From Paracoccus sp. MKU1 (lineage in GTDB: Bacteria > Pseudomonadota > Alphaproteobacteria > Rhodobacterales > Rhodobacteraceae): 64,000 nucleotides of DNA. The notes under the pieces are model-generated. The model did not search any database. It saw only the letters and a program-made list of their open reading frames with translations, and was not told where the DNA came from. Where the stretch lies: the NCBI RefSeq assembly GCF_001447385.1, contig NZ_LLWQ01000220.1, forward strand, positions 62,001 to 126,000, read 5' to 3'. This document shows positions 37,827 through 46,674 of the stretch, piece by piece (the stretch's first letter is position 1; every line of letters starts with the position of its first letter). Position numbers and translations under genes: made by a program.

Positions 37827-38516
37827 ATGGCGCAGACCCAACCCTGTGTCCTGGTCGTCGAGGACGAAGGCGCACAGCGCGAGGTGCTGAAATACAACCT
37901 CGAGGCCGAGGGTTTCGACGTGGTGCTGGCCGAGAACGGCGACGAGGCGATGCTGCTGGTCGCCGAGGAGCAGCCCGACCTGATCGTGCTGGACTGGATG
38001 CTGCCCAATGTCAGCGGCATCGAGGTCTGCCGCCGGGTCAAGGCCGATCCCTCGACGCGCCAGATCCCGATCATCATGCTGTCCGCCCGCTCCGAGGAGG
38101 TGGACCGGGTGCGCGGGCTCGAGACGGGGGCCGACGATTACGTGGTCAAGCCCTATTCGGTGGTCGAGCTGATGGCGCGGCTGCGCACCCAGCTGCGCCG
38201 CACCCGCCCGGCCTCGATGGGCGAAAGGCTCAGTTTCGGCGACATCATCCTGGACGCGGGCGAGCATCGGGTGTTTCGCGGCGGCCAGCCGCTGCACCTG
38301 GGCCCGACCGAGTTCCGCCTGCTCTCGACGCTGATGGAAAAACCCGGCCGGGTCTGGACGCGCGAGCAATTGCTGGACCGGGTCTGGGGCCGCGACATCT
38401 ATGTCGACACGCGCACCATCGACGTCCATGTCGGGCGGTTGCGCAAGGCGCTGATGGCGCATGGCGGCGACAATCCGGTGCGCACGGTGCGAGGCACCGG
38501 CTATTCGCTGGGCTGA
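37827..38516 (+). CDS. phoB: Phosphate regulon response regulator PhoB
   Basis: 229 residues. The receiver domain phosphoacceptor is in LIVLDWMLPNVSG near residue 53, with acidic pair VVEDEGAQ. The C-terminal winged-helix OmpR/PhoB domain covers about residues 130-228 (HLGPTEFRLLSTLMEKPGRV, IDVHVGRLRKAL). It binds the Pho box at 32555-32594. No phoR kinase gene is adjacent, so the sensor must lie elsewhere. Confidence 0.94.
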   Translation: MAQTQPCVLVVEDEGAQREVLKYNLEAEGFDVVLAENGDEAMLLVAEEQPDLIVLDWMLPNVSGIEVCRRVKADPSTRQIPIIMLSARSEEVDRVRGLETGADDYVVKPYSVVELMARLRTQLRRTRPASMGERLSFGDIILDAGEHRVFRGGQPLHLGPTEFRLLSTLMEKPGRVWTREQLLDRVWGRDIYVDTRTIDVHVGRLRKALMAHGGDNPVRTVRGTGYSLG

Positions 38517-38806
38517 ACGCCCGGCCGGAACCGGTCAGCCGCCGTGTCCGGCCCTTTGCCGGCGCGTCCCGGCCTGCATGTGGGGGCTGGTGTGGCCGCT
38601 TCGCAGCACGGGGCGGAGGATTTCCGGATTCACCCCTCCCGCCGGGGAGTTCCGAGCCGCGAAACCCCGGGGCCGAGGATCTGTCCCGTTCCTGAACCGG
38701 CGGATGCCCGGCGGACCCGCGGCGGGCCGCGCCCCCGCAGGGGGCGCCGGCGGTTCGCCTTGGGTTCCCTAGGCAGAAGAGCGGCGTCGGGCAGCTAATC
38801 CGCCGC

Positions 38807-39097
38807 ATGGCAAGCCCGAGTCTCCTCCTTGGACGACACGACCTTCAGCGCATCGCGGACGGTTCGTTGCCGGACGATCAAGTCCGTCACGTTTTCCGGC
38901 CGCGGAACCGGCACGGCGAGCGTGCGGCGCGCCTCGCCCGGCTGCGGGATGCCGCGCGTTGCCGCCTGATGCTTATGGAGGTCGGCTATGCCCTGGCCGA
39001 GGGTCTTCTGCCTCGGCCGGTCCCGGCTGGTCGCACCGCTACTGCCGGCATATGCACGGAGGAGAGTATCGCTTCTCGGGCGAGGAAGATTGCTTGA
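38807..39097 (+). pseudogene. Possible decayed anti-sigma-factor-like fragment
   Basis: A 96-codon frame. The first 70 residues follow the layout of the N-terminal part of anti-sigma factors: HDLQRIADGSLPDDQ, then an alanine/arginine-rich helix (AARLARLRDAAR), then a LAEGLLPRPVPAG hinge. It has no obvious ribosome-binding site, no membrane helix after the hinge and codon choice unlike the neighbours (CTT, CGA, CGT frequent). It could be a remnant or a chance frame. Otherwise the 755-base gap 38517-39271 holds only GC-rich hairpins. Confidence 0.28.
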
Positions 39098-39186
39098 AGC
39101 GCCAAGCCATCGTCTCTCCGATGCGGGTCCTGGCGATTCGTGGGTGCCCTTTCGATTTGCGCGGGGTCGTGCAGAAAGCAGCCGTC

Positions 39187-39211
39187 AGCCGCGGGGACGG
39201 GCCCCGCGGCT
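39187..39211. terminator. Hairpin downstream of the OmpA-family gene
   Basis: AGCCGCGGGG and CCCCGCGGCT form a perfect 10-bp stem with a 5-base loop, 61 bases past the stop of the minus-strand gene. The plus side is followed by TTGCTTCTCTTCC. It may serve as a terminator for the minus-strand gene or act in either direction. Confidence 0.5.
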
Positions 39212-39271
39212 TGCTTCTCTTCCGATCCCGCGGCTGCGGGCTTGACGACCCGGGCTCGCAAGGCCCGGCAG

Positions 39272-41494
39272 TCAGTTCTGCGCCAGCAGATCGGTGATGC
39301 GGCGCACGGCGACGCGGCGGTTCTGTCGCTCGGGCCCGTCGGTCGGCACCAGCAGGAACTGCTCGCCATAGCCCTGCACCACCATGTTCTCGGGCGGCAC
39401 CTGGAAATATTCCGTCAGCGCCAGCGCCACCGATTCCGCGCGGCGGTCCGACAGGGCCAGATTGGCGGCGTCCGAGCCGACGGCATCGGTATAGCCCTCG
39501 ATCATGTAGATCTCGCGCGGGTTCTGGTCGATGCTGTCGCGGATCACCTTGCCCAGCGTCGCCAGTTGCTGCGCCTGGTCCGGGGTGATGGCCGAGGAGC
39601 CGGTGTCGAAGGTGATCTCGGGCACGTTCACCGGCGCGACCAGGGCGCGCACTTCGGGGATGTTGCGGATCTGGCCCAGGCTGAAGCGGCGGTCGATGGC
39701 CGCCTCGCGGCGCAGCGCCTCGCGCAGCGCGGCCTCGTCCAGCCGCTCGCGGTTGATGCGGACCGGCGGCGGTGCGGGCAGGGTCGAGATCTGCACCGGC
39801 TGCGCCTCGGTATCGTCGATGAGCCGGGTCTCGCTGCCATCGGCGCGCAGGAGGGTGCGGCGCAGGATGTTCATGTTCGCATCGCGGATGGTGACGACGC
39901 GGCTGCCATCCTCGCGCAGCACCGTGGTCCGGGTCGAGCCGTCCTCGAAGGTTTCGGTGCGCACGTTCGAGCCGGGCCGGTATAGCAGGGCATTGTCGTC
40001 CTTGATGACCTGCTGGCTGCCGTCGGGCAGCGTGACCACGACCCGGTCGCCGGTGTTCAGCGCCACCTGCCGGTCGTTCGACAGCATCTTGCCGACCGCC
40101 ATGCCGGCCGCGCCGGCAAGCAGCAGCTTGGCGATGTCCTTGACCGTGTCGTCGTCGTCATCGCGACCGGCTTGCTCGGCCTGGGGATCGGCGGCGGTTT
40201 GCTGCTGTTGCAGGCCCTGGGCGACCGAGGTGGCGAATTCCTCGGCCGAGCTGCGGGCGTTCTCGTCGGTGATCTGCACCTCGTTCAGCTCGCCCTGGCC
40301 TTCATTCTCCTCCTCGCCGGCCGCCAGCGCGGCGGCCGCGGCAGGCGCAACCTCCTCGGCGGCGCGTTGCGCCACGGCGTTCGGCTGGGCCTGGGCTTCG
40401 GGCGCCTGCACCTCCGCGGCCTGCTCGGGCTGCGCCTGGCCGGGTTGTTCCGGTTGCGCCTGGCCGGGTTCCGGCTGCGCCTGGCCATCCGCCTGTTCCT
40501 GCAAGCGGCGCTCCAACTCCTGCGCGTCCGGGCGCTCCCCGTCTGCGGGGCGTTGCGCGTCAGCCTCGGTCCCGGCGCCTTGCGCCTGTTCCTGGAGCCG
40601 GCGTTCGAGTTCCTGCGCATCCGGCGAATCGGAGGGCCGCGCGTCATCGCTACGCTGCTCCGCGGGCTGGGCCGGCTCTGCCTCTTGCACTTGCCGTTGC
40701 GCGGCATCGTCCTGCTGCTGGTCGGGCGCCGCCGTCTGCGGCTCGCCGGCCTGTTCGGGCTGCGGGTCTTGCGGGGCGGCTTCTGCCGCGGCCTCCGCCT
40801 CCAGCGCCTTTTTCAGTGCCTCGGCATCCTCGGCCGATTCCGCCGGCGCGGCCGAGCGGCTGTCCTGCGGACCGGCGTTGTCCGGTTGCGGCCGCTGTGT
40901 CGGGGCCGGGTCGGTTGTGGTGACCGCTTCGGGCGTGTCGGGCTTGGAGGCGGGAAGCTCGCTTTGCCCAGCCGCCTGATCGGGCTGCGCGGCCTGGGGC
41001 TTGGCCGGCGGCTCGCCGGCCTCGACCACCGGCGGCTTGGCGCGGGGTTCCTCGGCCTGCGTCACCTCCGGCTTGGGCGAGGGCGCCTGCGGAGCGGGCG
41101 CGGCGTCCTGTGCCTCGGGGGCGGCCTCGCTCCGGGGTTGTTGCCCGGGTTCCTGCTGCGCTTCGGCGGGCTGGCCGCCTTGTCGCGCTTGTGGCTGCTC
41201 GGCGGGCTCTCCGGTCGTTTCGGGTGCCCCGCCTTGGGGCTGCGGTTCGCGGGGCTGCTCTTGCTCGGCCTGGGGCTGGGCCTCCGGCCTTGCGGCCTCG
41301 GCCTGGTCGGGGCCGGGCTCCTGTGCCTGCTCGGCCTCGGCCGCGGCCTCGCCGGGCTGGTCCTGGGGCAGGATGACCTGCCCGTCAGCGCCTTGGACCT
41401 GTTCGTCCTGTGCCACCTGTGCCACCGCCAGGTGCGGGGCGATCAGGGACAGGCAGGTCACGATCGCTGTCGTCGTCTTGTAGATGCGGCGCAT
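39272..41494 (-). CDS. OmpA-domain protein with a long Gln/Ala/Pro/Glu-rich region
   Basis: 740 residues from the ATG at 41494 (preceded by AGAGGA). A signal peptide (residues 1-25, ending LAVAQVAQ) is followed by about 400 residues of low complexity rich in Q, A, P, E, with two copies of DAQELERRLQEQA. A hydrophobic, glycine-rich segment (DIAKLLLAGAAGMAVGKM) occurs near residue 460. A variable middle part follows, then a C-terminal OmpA peptidoglycan-binding domain (about residues 620-735; IEGYTDAVGSDAANLALSDRRAE). It is probably an outer-membrane or wall-linked periplasmic spacer protein. The disordered length is unusual and likely to vary between strains. Confidence 0.85.
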   Translation of the reverse strand: MRRIYKTTTAIVTCLSLIAPHLAVAQVAQDEQVQGADGQVILPQDQPGEAAAEAEQAQEPGPDQAEAARPEAQPQAEQEQPREPQPQGGAPETTGEPAEQPQARQGGQPAEAQQEPGQQPRSEAAPEAQDAAPAPQAPSPKPEVTQAEEPRAKPPVVEAGEPPAKPQAAQPDQAAGQSELPASKPDTPEAVTTTDPAPTQRPQPDNAGPQDSRSAAPAESAEDAEALKKALEAEAAAEAAPQDPQPEQAGEPQTAAPDQQQDDAAQRQVQEAEPAQPAEQRSDDARPSDSPDAQELERRLQEQAQGAGTEADAQRPADGERPDAQELERRLQEQADGQAQPEPGQAQPEQPGQAQPEQAAEVQAPEAQAQPNAVAQRAAEEVAPAAAAALAAGEEENEGQGELNEVQITDENARSSAEEFATSVAQGLQQQQTAADPQAEQAGRDDDDDTVKDIAKLLLAGAAGMAVGKMLSNDRQVALNTGDRVVVTLPDGSQQVIKDDNALLYRPGSNVRTETFEDGSTRTTVLREDGSRVVTIRDANMNILRRTLLRADGSETRLIDDTEAQPVQISTLPAPPPVRINRERLDEAALREALRREAAIDRRFSLGQIRNIPEVRALVAPVNVPEITFDTGSSAITPDQAQQLATLGKVIRDSIDQNPREIYMIEGYTDAVGSDAANLALSDRRAESVALALTEYFQVPPENMVVQGYGEQFLLVPTDGPERQNRRVAVRRITDLLAQN

Positions 41495-41629
41495 GTCGGT
41501 CCTCTTTCCGATGGTCGCGTGATCGTTCGTCAACCTTCGGCGGGGGGAGCGGTTCCCCAACAAGCGCGTGACTGCCCCGTGATCGTCCGGCCGCTGCGGG
41601 CCAGGGCCTCCGGTGCAGGACCAGGCCGC

Positions 41630-42895
41630 TCAGCCGCCGCTCAGCGCCAGCTTGCCGCCGGCCATGCGCTGCACCCGACCCGAGAGCTCCAGCGCCAGGA
41701 TCGCGGGGGCGAGGACGGCGGCGGGCACCCCGAGATCGCGGATCAGCATGTTTTCCTCGGTCGGGCTGGGGCCGAGGCGGGCCAGGATCCGCCCCTCGAG
41801 GTTCACCGGTCCCCCCGCGTCGCGCGGCCGGTCCGTCCCCGGCCTGCGGGCGCTGCCGTGGCCCAGCTCCGCGAGCCGCCGGGCGACGGCGGCCGGCTGC
41901 CTGACGCGCTCGTCCGCCGGCGCTGGCGCGGTGGGGGCGACCGGGGCAGGAGCGGCCTGCACGGGCTGCGCGGCCAGAACCGGCCTTGCGGTTGTGGGGC
42001 TGTTCGATTGCAGCGCTGCCAGCACGTCGGCCGAGTTCCGCACCAGCAAGGCGCCGTCGCGGATCAGCGCGTTGCAGCCGCCGGCGCGGGCGTCCATCGG
42101 GTGGCCGGGCACCGCCATCACCTCGCGACCCTGGTCGAGGGCGCAGCGCGCGGTGATGAGGCTGCCGGAGCGATAGGCCGCCTCGACCACCACCACGGCG
42201 CGCGACAGGCCCGAGATGATGCGGTTGCGGGCCGGGAAATGCCGGGCCACCGGCTCGGTTCCCGGCGGCTGCTCGGTCACCAGCAGCCCGGTTTCGCAGA
42301 TCGCCTCGGCCAGGGCGGCGTTCTCGGCGGGATAGATCATGTCGATGCCGCCGGCCATGACCGCGATGGTGCCGCCAGGCAGTGCCGCTTCATGCGCGAT
42401 GGTGTCGATGCCGCGGGCCAGTCCCGCGATGACCGCCGTGCCCGATTGCGACAGGCCCGCGGCCATGCCCCGCGCCATGCGCAGGCCCAGGGACGAGGCG
42501 TTGCGCGCGCCGATCACCGCCACCGGCATGCGTCCCAGAACCGCCATGTCGCCGCGTAGCCACAGCACCGGCGGAGCCTCGGCCACCTCGCGCAGCAGGG
42601 CGGGATAATCCGGGTCGTCCCAGGCCAGCAGCCGGGCGCCGGCGCGGTGGCCGGCCGCGATCTCGGCCTCGGCCACGAAGGCGGGGCAGGGGCTGTAATC
42701 CTCGATCCCCGCGGCGCGGGCGATGCCGGGCAGGGCGGCCAGCGCCGCCTCGGCGCAGCCATGCTCGCCGAGCAGCCGGTGGAAGGTCGCCGGCCCGACC
42801 CGGCGCGAGCGGATGAGGCGCAGAGCGGCAAGCCCGTCCCCTTTGGGGCTGGGTGGGGTATGGTGGGGGTCCGAAGAAAGCGGTCTTGCCATCAT
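41630..42895 (-). CDS. dprA: DNA-processing protein DprA
   Basis: About 421 residues from the ATG at 42895; an alternative ATG at 42931 adds 12 residues without a ribosome-binding site. The Rossmann-type DprA domain runs from about residue 120 to 310 with VIGARNASSLG, GLARGIDTIAHEAAL, ARNRIISGLS and SGSLITARCALDQGREVMAVPG. A C-terminal winged-helix domain ends the protein. DprA loads RecA on incoming single-stranded DNA. In Rhodobacter capsulatus it is needed for receipt of gene transfer agent DNA. A CtrA-like site lies upstream (42945-42959). Confidence 0.94.
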   Translation of the reverse strand: MMARPLSSDPHHTPPSPKGDGLAALRLIRSRRVGPATFHRLLGEHGCAEAALAALPGIARAAGIEDYSPCPAFVAEAEIAAGHRAGARLLAWDDPDYPALLREVAEAPPVLWLRGDMAVLGRMPVAVIGARNASSLGLRMARGMAAGLSQSGTAVIAGLARGIDTIAHEAALPGGTIAVMAGGIDMIYPAENAALAEAICETGLLVTEQPPGTEPVARHFPARNRIISGLSRAVVVVEAAYRSGSLITARCALDQGREVMAVPGHPMDARAGGCNALIRDGALLVRNSADVLAALQSNSPTTARPVLAAQPVQAAPAPVAPTAPAPADERVRQPAAVARRLAELGHGSARRPGTDRPRDAGGPVNLEGRILARLGPSPTEENMLIRDLGVPAAVLAPAILALELSGRVQRMAGGKLALSGG

Positions 42896-42940
42896 GTTCC
42901 ATGCCTCTGCCTCATCCGCAGGCCGAGTCATGGCATGACA

Positions 42941-42959
42941 ATGGTTAAGAATGGGTTAG
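42941..42959 (-). promoter_or_regulatory. CtrA-like site upstream of dprA
   Basis: The plus strand reads TTAA (42945-42948), seven bases, then TTAG (42956-42959), one mismatch from TTAA-N7-TTAA. On the minus strand the same element contains TTAACCAT (42948-42941), another recognised CtrA half-site form. It lies about 45 bases before the dprA start at 42895. Confidence 0.4.
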
Positions 42960-42999
42960 CCGCCCAAGAATTCTTCCAACCCCTCGGAATCGCGCCTGT

Positions 43000-44421
43000 T
43001 CAGGCCGCGGAGCCGCCGATGGTCAGCCCGCCGATGCGCAGGGTGGGCAAGCCGACGCCGACCGGAACCCATTGCCCCTGCTTGCCGCAATTGCCGATTC
43101 CCGGGTCCAGCGACAGGTCGTTGCCGATGGCGCGGATCTGCTGCAAGGCGGTGGCGCCGTCGCCGATCAGCGTGGCGCCGCGGATCGGATCGCCGACCTG
43201 GCCGTTCCTGACCCGATAGGCCTCGGTGCAGGAGAACACGAACTTGCCGTTGGTGATGTCCACCTGCCCGCCGCCGAAGCCGACGGCATAGATGCCGTCC
43301 TCGAGCCCGGCGAGGATCGAGGCCGGATCCTCGGAGCCTGCCAGCATGAAGGTGTTGGTCATGCGCGGCATCGGGGCGTGGGCATGGCTTTGCCGGCGCC
43401 CGTTGCCGGTCGGCGCGACCCCCATCAGCCGGGCATTCTGCCGGTCCTGCATGTAACCGACCAGAATCCCGTCCTCGATCAGCACGTTGCGGCCGGGCGC
43501 CGTGCCCTCGTCATCGACCGAGATCGAGCCGCGCCGGTCCGGGATGGTGCCGTCATCCACCACGGTCACGCCCGGCGCCGCGACGCGCTGGCCCATCAGC
43601 CCGGCAAAGGCGGAATGGCCCTTGCGGTTGAAATCGCCCTCGAGCCCATGGCCCACGGCCTCGTGCAGCAGGATGCCGGGCCAGCCGGGACCAAGCACCA
43701 CGTCCATCACCCCCGCGGGCGCCGGGACCGAGCGCAGGTTGACCAGGGCGATGCGCAGCGCCTCGCGCACCAGCTCCTGCCAGTGCTCGGGCGCGACCAG
43801 GCCGGCCAGGCCGATGCGCCCGCCGCCGCCGGCGGTCCCGGACTCGCGTCGCGCGTTCGATTCGACGATGACCGAGACGTTCAGCCGCGCCATCGGCCGG
43901 ATGTCGGTGGCAAGCCCCCCTTCGGGGCGCAGGATCGCCACCTCCTGCACCGAGGTGGCGATGCTGGCCGAGACCTGCACCACGCGCGGGTCCAGCCCGC
44001 GGGCGAAGGCGTCGATCTCGCGCAGCAGCGCCACGCGGGCGGCGAAGGGCACGTCCACGGCCGGGTCGATGGCAGCATAGAGTGGCCGGATCTCGCCCTC
44101 CGGTGGCAGGGCCAGCGTGCCGCCGCCGGCGCCGACGGCCAGCCGCACCGTCTCGGCGGCCTTCTTCAGCGCGGCCTCGTCGATTTCGGTCGAATGGGCA
44201 TAGCCGGTGACCTCGCCGCGCACGGCGCGCAGGCCGAAGCCCTGTTCGGCATCGTAGCTCGCGGTGCGCAGCCGGCCGTCGTCGAAGACCAGCGCCTCGG
44301 AGCGCGAGCGTTCCAGGAAAAGCTCGCCATCATCCGCGCCGGCCAAGGCGTCGCGCAGGATGCGCAGCGCGCGGTCCTGATCGAGATGCGTCCGAAAGGG
44401 CGAAAACGAAGCGTCTGTCAT
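43000..44421 (-). CDS. tldD: Metalloprotease TldD
   Basis: 473 residues. The zinc motif is HEAVGHGLE near residue 265, with the third ligand in the C-terminal half, and the conserved glycine-rich closing region is GFGGGQVDITNGKF. TldD works with TldE/PmbA to degrade unfolded peptides and process modified peptides. The start at 44421 gives the usual N-terminus; the extension to 44703 is non-homologous. tldE is not adjacent. Confidence 0.95.
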   Translation of the reverse strand: MTDASFSPFRTHLDQDRALRILRDALAGADDGELFLERSRSEALVFDDGRLRTASYDAEQGFGLRAVRGEVTGYAHSTEIDEAALKKAAETVRLAVGAGGGTLALPPEGEIRPLYAAIDPAVDVPFAARVALLREIDAFARGLDPRVVQVSASIATSVQEVAILRPEGGLATDIRPMARLNVSVIVESNARRESGTAGGGGRIGLAGLVAPEHWQELVREALRIALVNLRSVPAPAGVMDVVLGPGWPGILLHEAVGHGLEGDFNRKGHSAFAGLMGQRVAAPGVTVVDDGTIPDRRGSISVDDEGTAPGRNVLIEDGILVGYMQDRQNARLMGVAPTGNGRRQSHAHAPMPRMTNTFMLAGSEDPASILAGLEDGIYAVGFGGGQVDITNGKFVFSCTEAYRVRNGQVGDPIRGATLIGDGATALQQIRAIGNDLSLDPGIGNCGKQGQWVPVGVGLPTLRIGGLTIGGSAA

Positions 44422-44581
44422 GGAACCGGTCCTTGTCATGAAGTCCCGCCTAGGGCTTTTTTGACAAGAAGTCGATAGGTATGGCTTGCCCGTCGGGGTA
44501 AGATATGGTTCTGGTGCAGGACCGAATGCTGGGGGCTCCGCGACAGGGGCCTGCCGGTGGCATGATAGGCAACGGGATGGG

Positions 44582-45478
44582 ATGATGGCAATTGCGACCA
44601 AGCGCCGCGGGGTGGCGGCGGTGATGAGCCTGGGAGTTGCGACGATGACGGCCGTGCCGGCCTTGGCGCAGGATGTGCTGGGCGACCTGCCGGTGATCGG
44701 CAAGCCGGTGAACGGGGGGATGGGCTTCCAGCCGGCCTCCAGCCCGCTGGCGCATGACCAGCAATGGCTGGATCATTTCGTGCTCTACATCATCACGGCC
44801 GTGACGATCTTCGTCTGCCTTCTGCTGCTGATCTGCATTGTCCGCTTCAACCGCCGGGCGAATCCGGTGCCGGCGCGCTTTACCCACAATACCCCGATCG
44901 AGGTGATCTGGACCCTGGTCCCGGTGCTGATCCTGGTCGCCATTGGCGCCTTCTCGCTGCCGATCCTGTTCCGCAGCCAGGAGATGCCCAACGACCCGGA
45001 CCTGGTCATCAAGGCCATCGGCCACCAGTGGTACTGGTCCTATGAATATCCCAATGACGGCGTCGCTTTCGATGCGCTGATGCTGGAGAAAGAGGCCCTG
45101 GCCGATGCCGGCTATTCCGAGGACGAGTACCTGCTGGCCACCGACAACCCGGTCGTGGTCCCGGTCGGCAAGAAGGTCCTGGTGCAGGTGACGGCGACCG
45201 ACGTGATCCACGCCTGGACCGTGCCCGCCTTTGCCGTCAAACAGGATGCCGTGCCGGGCCGCATCGCGCAGCTGTGGTTCTCGGTCGACCAGGAGGGCGT
45301 CTATTTCGGCCAATGCTCCGAGCTTTGCGGCATCAACCACGCCTATATGCCCATCGTGGTGAAGGCCGTCAGCCAGGAGAAATACGACGCCTGGCTTGCC
45401 GGCGCCAAAGAGGAATTCGCCGCCGACGCCTCGGACTACCTGCCGGCCAAGCCCGTCAAGCTGGCCTCGGCAGAGTAA
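44582..45478 (+). CDS. ctaC: Cytochrome c oxidase (aa3) subunit II
   Basis: 298 residues; precursor with a signal peptide (cut near ALAQD, residue 29), two membrane helices (about 60-85 and 100-120 of the precursor) and a periplasmic CuA domain. CuA ligands are in DVIHAWTV and CSELCGINHAYM near residues 245-256. The aromatic HQWYWSYEY electron-entry patch is present. By recall the sequence differs from the P. denitrificans CtaC precursor at only a handful of positions. It accepts electrons from cytochrome c and passes them to subunit I, encoded elsewhere. Two adjacent ATGs (44582 and 44585) are possible starts. Confidence 0.98.
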   Translation: MMAIATKRRGVAAVMSLGVATMTAVPALAQDVLGDLPVIGKPVNGGMGFQPASSPLAHDQQWLDHFVLYIITAVTIFVCLLLLICIVRFNRRANPVPARFTHNTPIEVIWTLVPVLILVAIGAFSLPILFRSQEMPNDPDLVIKAIGHQWYWSYEYPNDGVAFDALMLEKEALADAGYSEDEYLLATDNPVVVPVGKKVLVQVTATDVIHAWTVPAFAVKQDAVPGRIAQLWFSVDQEGVYFGQCSELCGINHAYMPIVVKAVSQEKYDAWLAGAKEEFAADASDYLPAKPVKLASAE

Positions 45479-45487
45479 GGTCGGGCC

Positions 45488-46405
45488 GTGGCCGATATCA
45501 ACGCATATGAGGGGCCCGCAGAGGCGGGCTTCGGGGACTATGTCGCGCTTCTGAAGCCGCGCGTCATGTCGCTGGTGGTGTTCACGGCCTTCGTCGGGCT
45601 GTGGATCGCGCCGCAGCCGGTCAACCCCTTCGTCGCCTTCTGCGCGGTGCTGTTCATCGCGCTGGGGGGCGGGGCCTCGGGTGCCCTCAACATGTGGTAT
45701 GACGCCGATATCGACGCGGTGATGAAGCGCACCGCGGGCCGTCCCGTGCCCGCTGGCCGTGTGACCTCGGACGAGGCGCTGGCGCTCGGCATCGCGCTTT
45801 CCGGTCTGTCGGTGATGATGCTGGGGCTGGCGGCGAACTGGTTCGCAGCCGGGTTCCTGGCCTTCACCATCTTCTTCTATGCCGTGGTCTATACGATCTG
45901 GCTGAAACGCTCGACGCCGCAGAACATCGTCATCGGCGGCGCGGCCGGGGCCTTCCCGCCGATGATCGGCTGGGCCTGCGCCACCGGCGGCATCGGCATC
46001 GAGTCGCTCTTGATGTTCGCGTTGATCTTCTTCTGGACGCCACCGCATTTCTGGGCGCTGGCGCTGTTCATGAAGGACGATTATTCCAAGGCCGGCGTGC
46101 CGATGCTGACCGTGACCCATGGTCGCAGGGTGACGCGCCGCCACATCTTCGCCTATACGCTGGTGCTGGCGCCCTTTGCGATCTGGCTGGGCTTCACCTC
46201 GGTCGGCGGACCGCTCTATCTCGCGGTTTCAGCGGTGCTGAACCTGATGTTCATCGCCGGCGGCTGGCAGATCCTGCGCCGCAGCGAGGATCAGGCCCAG
46301 GCCGATGGCTACAAGGTCGAGAAGCGGTATTTCCGCCTGTCGCTCTATTACACCTTCCTGCATTTCCTGGCGCTGCTGGTGCAGCATTGGGTCGGAGGAT
46401 GGTGA
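45488..46405 (+). CDS. ctaB: Protoheme IX farnesyltransferase (heme O synthase)
   Basis: 305 residues with about nine membrane helices and a GTG start (45488). The prenyltransferase aspartate-rich motif NMWYDADIDAVMKRT is near residue 70 and the second loop is near FWTPPHFWALALFMKDDYSKAG. It converts heme B to heme O, the precursor of heme A for the aa3 oxidase. It follows ctaC by 9 bases. Confidence 0.97.
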   Translation: MADINAYEGPAEAGFGDYVALLKPRVMSLVVFTAFVGLWIAPQPVNPFVAFCAVLFIALGGGASGALNMWYDADIDAVMKRTAGRPVPAGRVTSDEALALGIALSGLSVMMLGLAANWFAAGFLAFTIFFYAVVYTIWLKRSTPQNIVIGGAAGAFPPMIGWACATGGIGIESLLMFALIFFWTPPHFWALALFMKDDYSKAGVPMLTVTHGRRVTRRHIFAYTLVLAPFAIWLGFTSVGGPLYLAVSAVLNLMFIAGGWQILRRSEDQAQADGYKVEKRYFRLSLYYTFLHFLALLVQHWVGGW

Positions 46406-46674
46406 TGTTGCCCCCGGTCGAACATGAACTGCACAAGCGTCGGCGCAGCCGCAATATCGGCCTGCTGGTCGTGCTGCTGGCCTTCGTGGTGCTGGTCTTC
46501 GGCCTGTCGGTGGTCAAGATCACCCAGGGCGATATGATGCAGGGCTATGACCATCGCCCGCGCGCCTCGATGCTGCCCAAGGATCCGAGCCCATCGGCGC
46601 CGAACGACGCGCCCGTGGCCGCGCCGGGCACGCCGGCGGCCGAGCAGGGCGCCGCGCAGGAGGGGAGCCAATGA
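46405..46674 (+). CDS. Small membrane protein between ctaB and ctaG
   Basis: 89 residues from the ATG at 46405, which overlaps the ctaB stop (TGATG) and has a GGAGG site six bases upstream. One membrane helix (about residues 19-40; IGLLVVLLAFVVLVFGLSV) follows a basic cytoplasmic N-terminus (HKRRRSRN). A Pro/Ala-rich tail with acidic residues ends the protein. An ORF in this place is known in the P. denitrificans cta cluster; its role is unknown but may concern oxidase assembly. Confidence 0.85.
   Translation: MLPPVEHELHKRRRSRNIGLLVVLLAFVVLVFGLSVVKITQGDMMQGYDHRPRASMLPKDPSPSAPNDAPVAAPGTPAAEQGAAQEGSQ

Noticed and set aside
40172..42559. A long plus-strand frame rich in Leu/Arg/Gly opposite the OmpA-family gene and dprA.
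   Set aside because: Mirror of the low-complexity Q/A/P/E region; not a real membrane protein.
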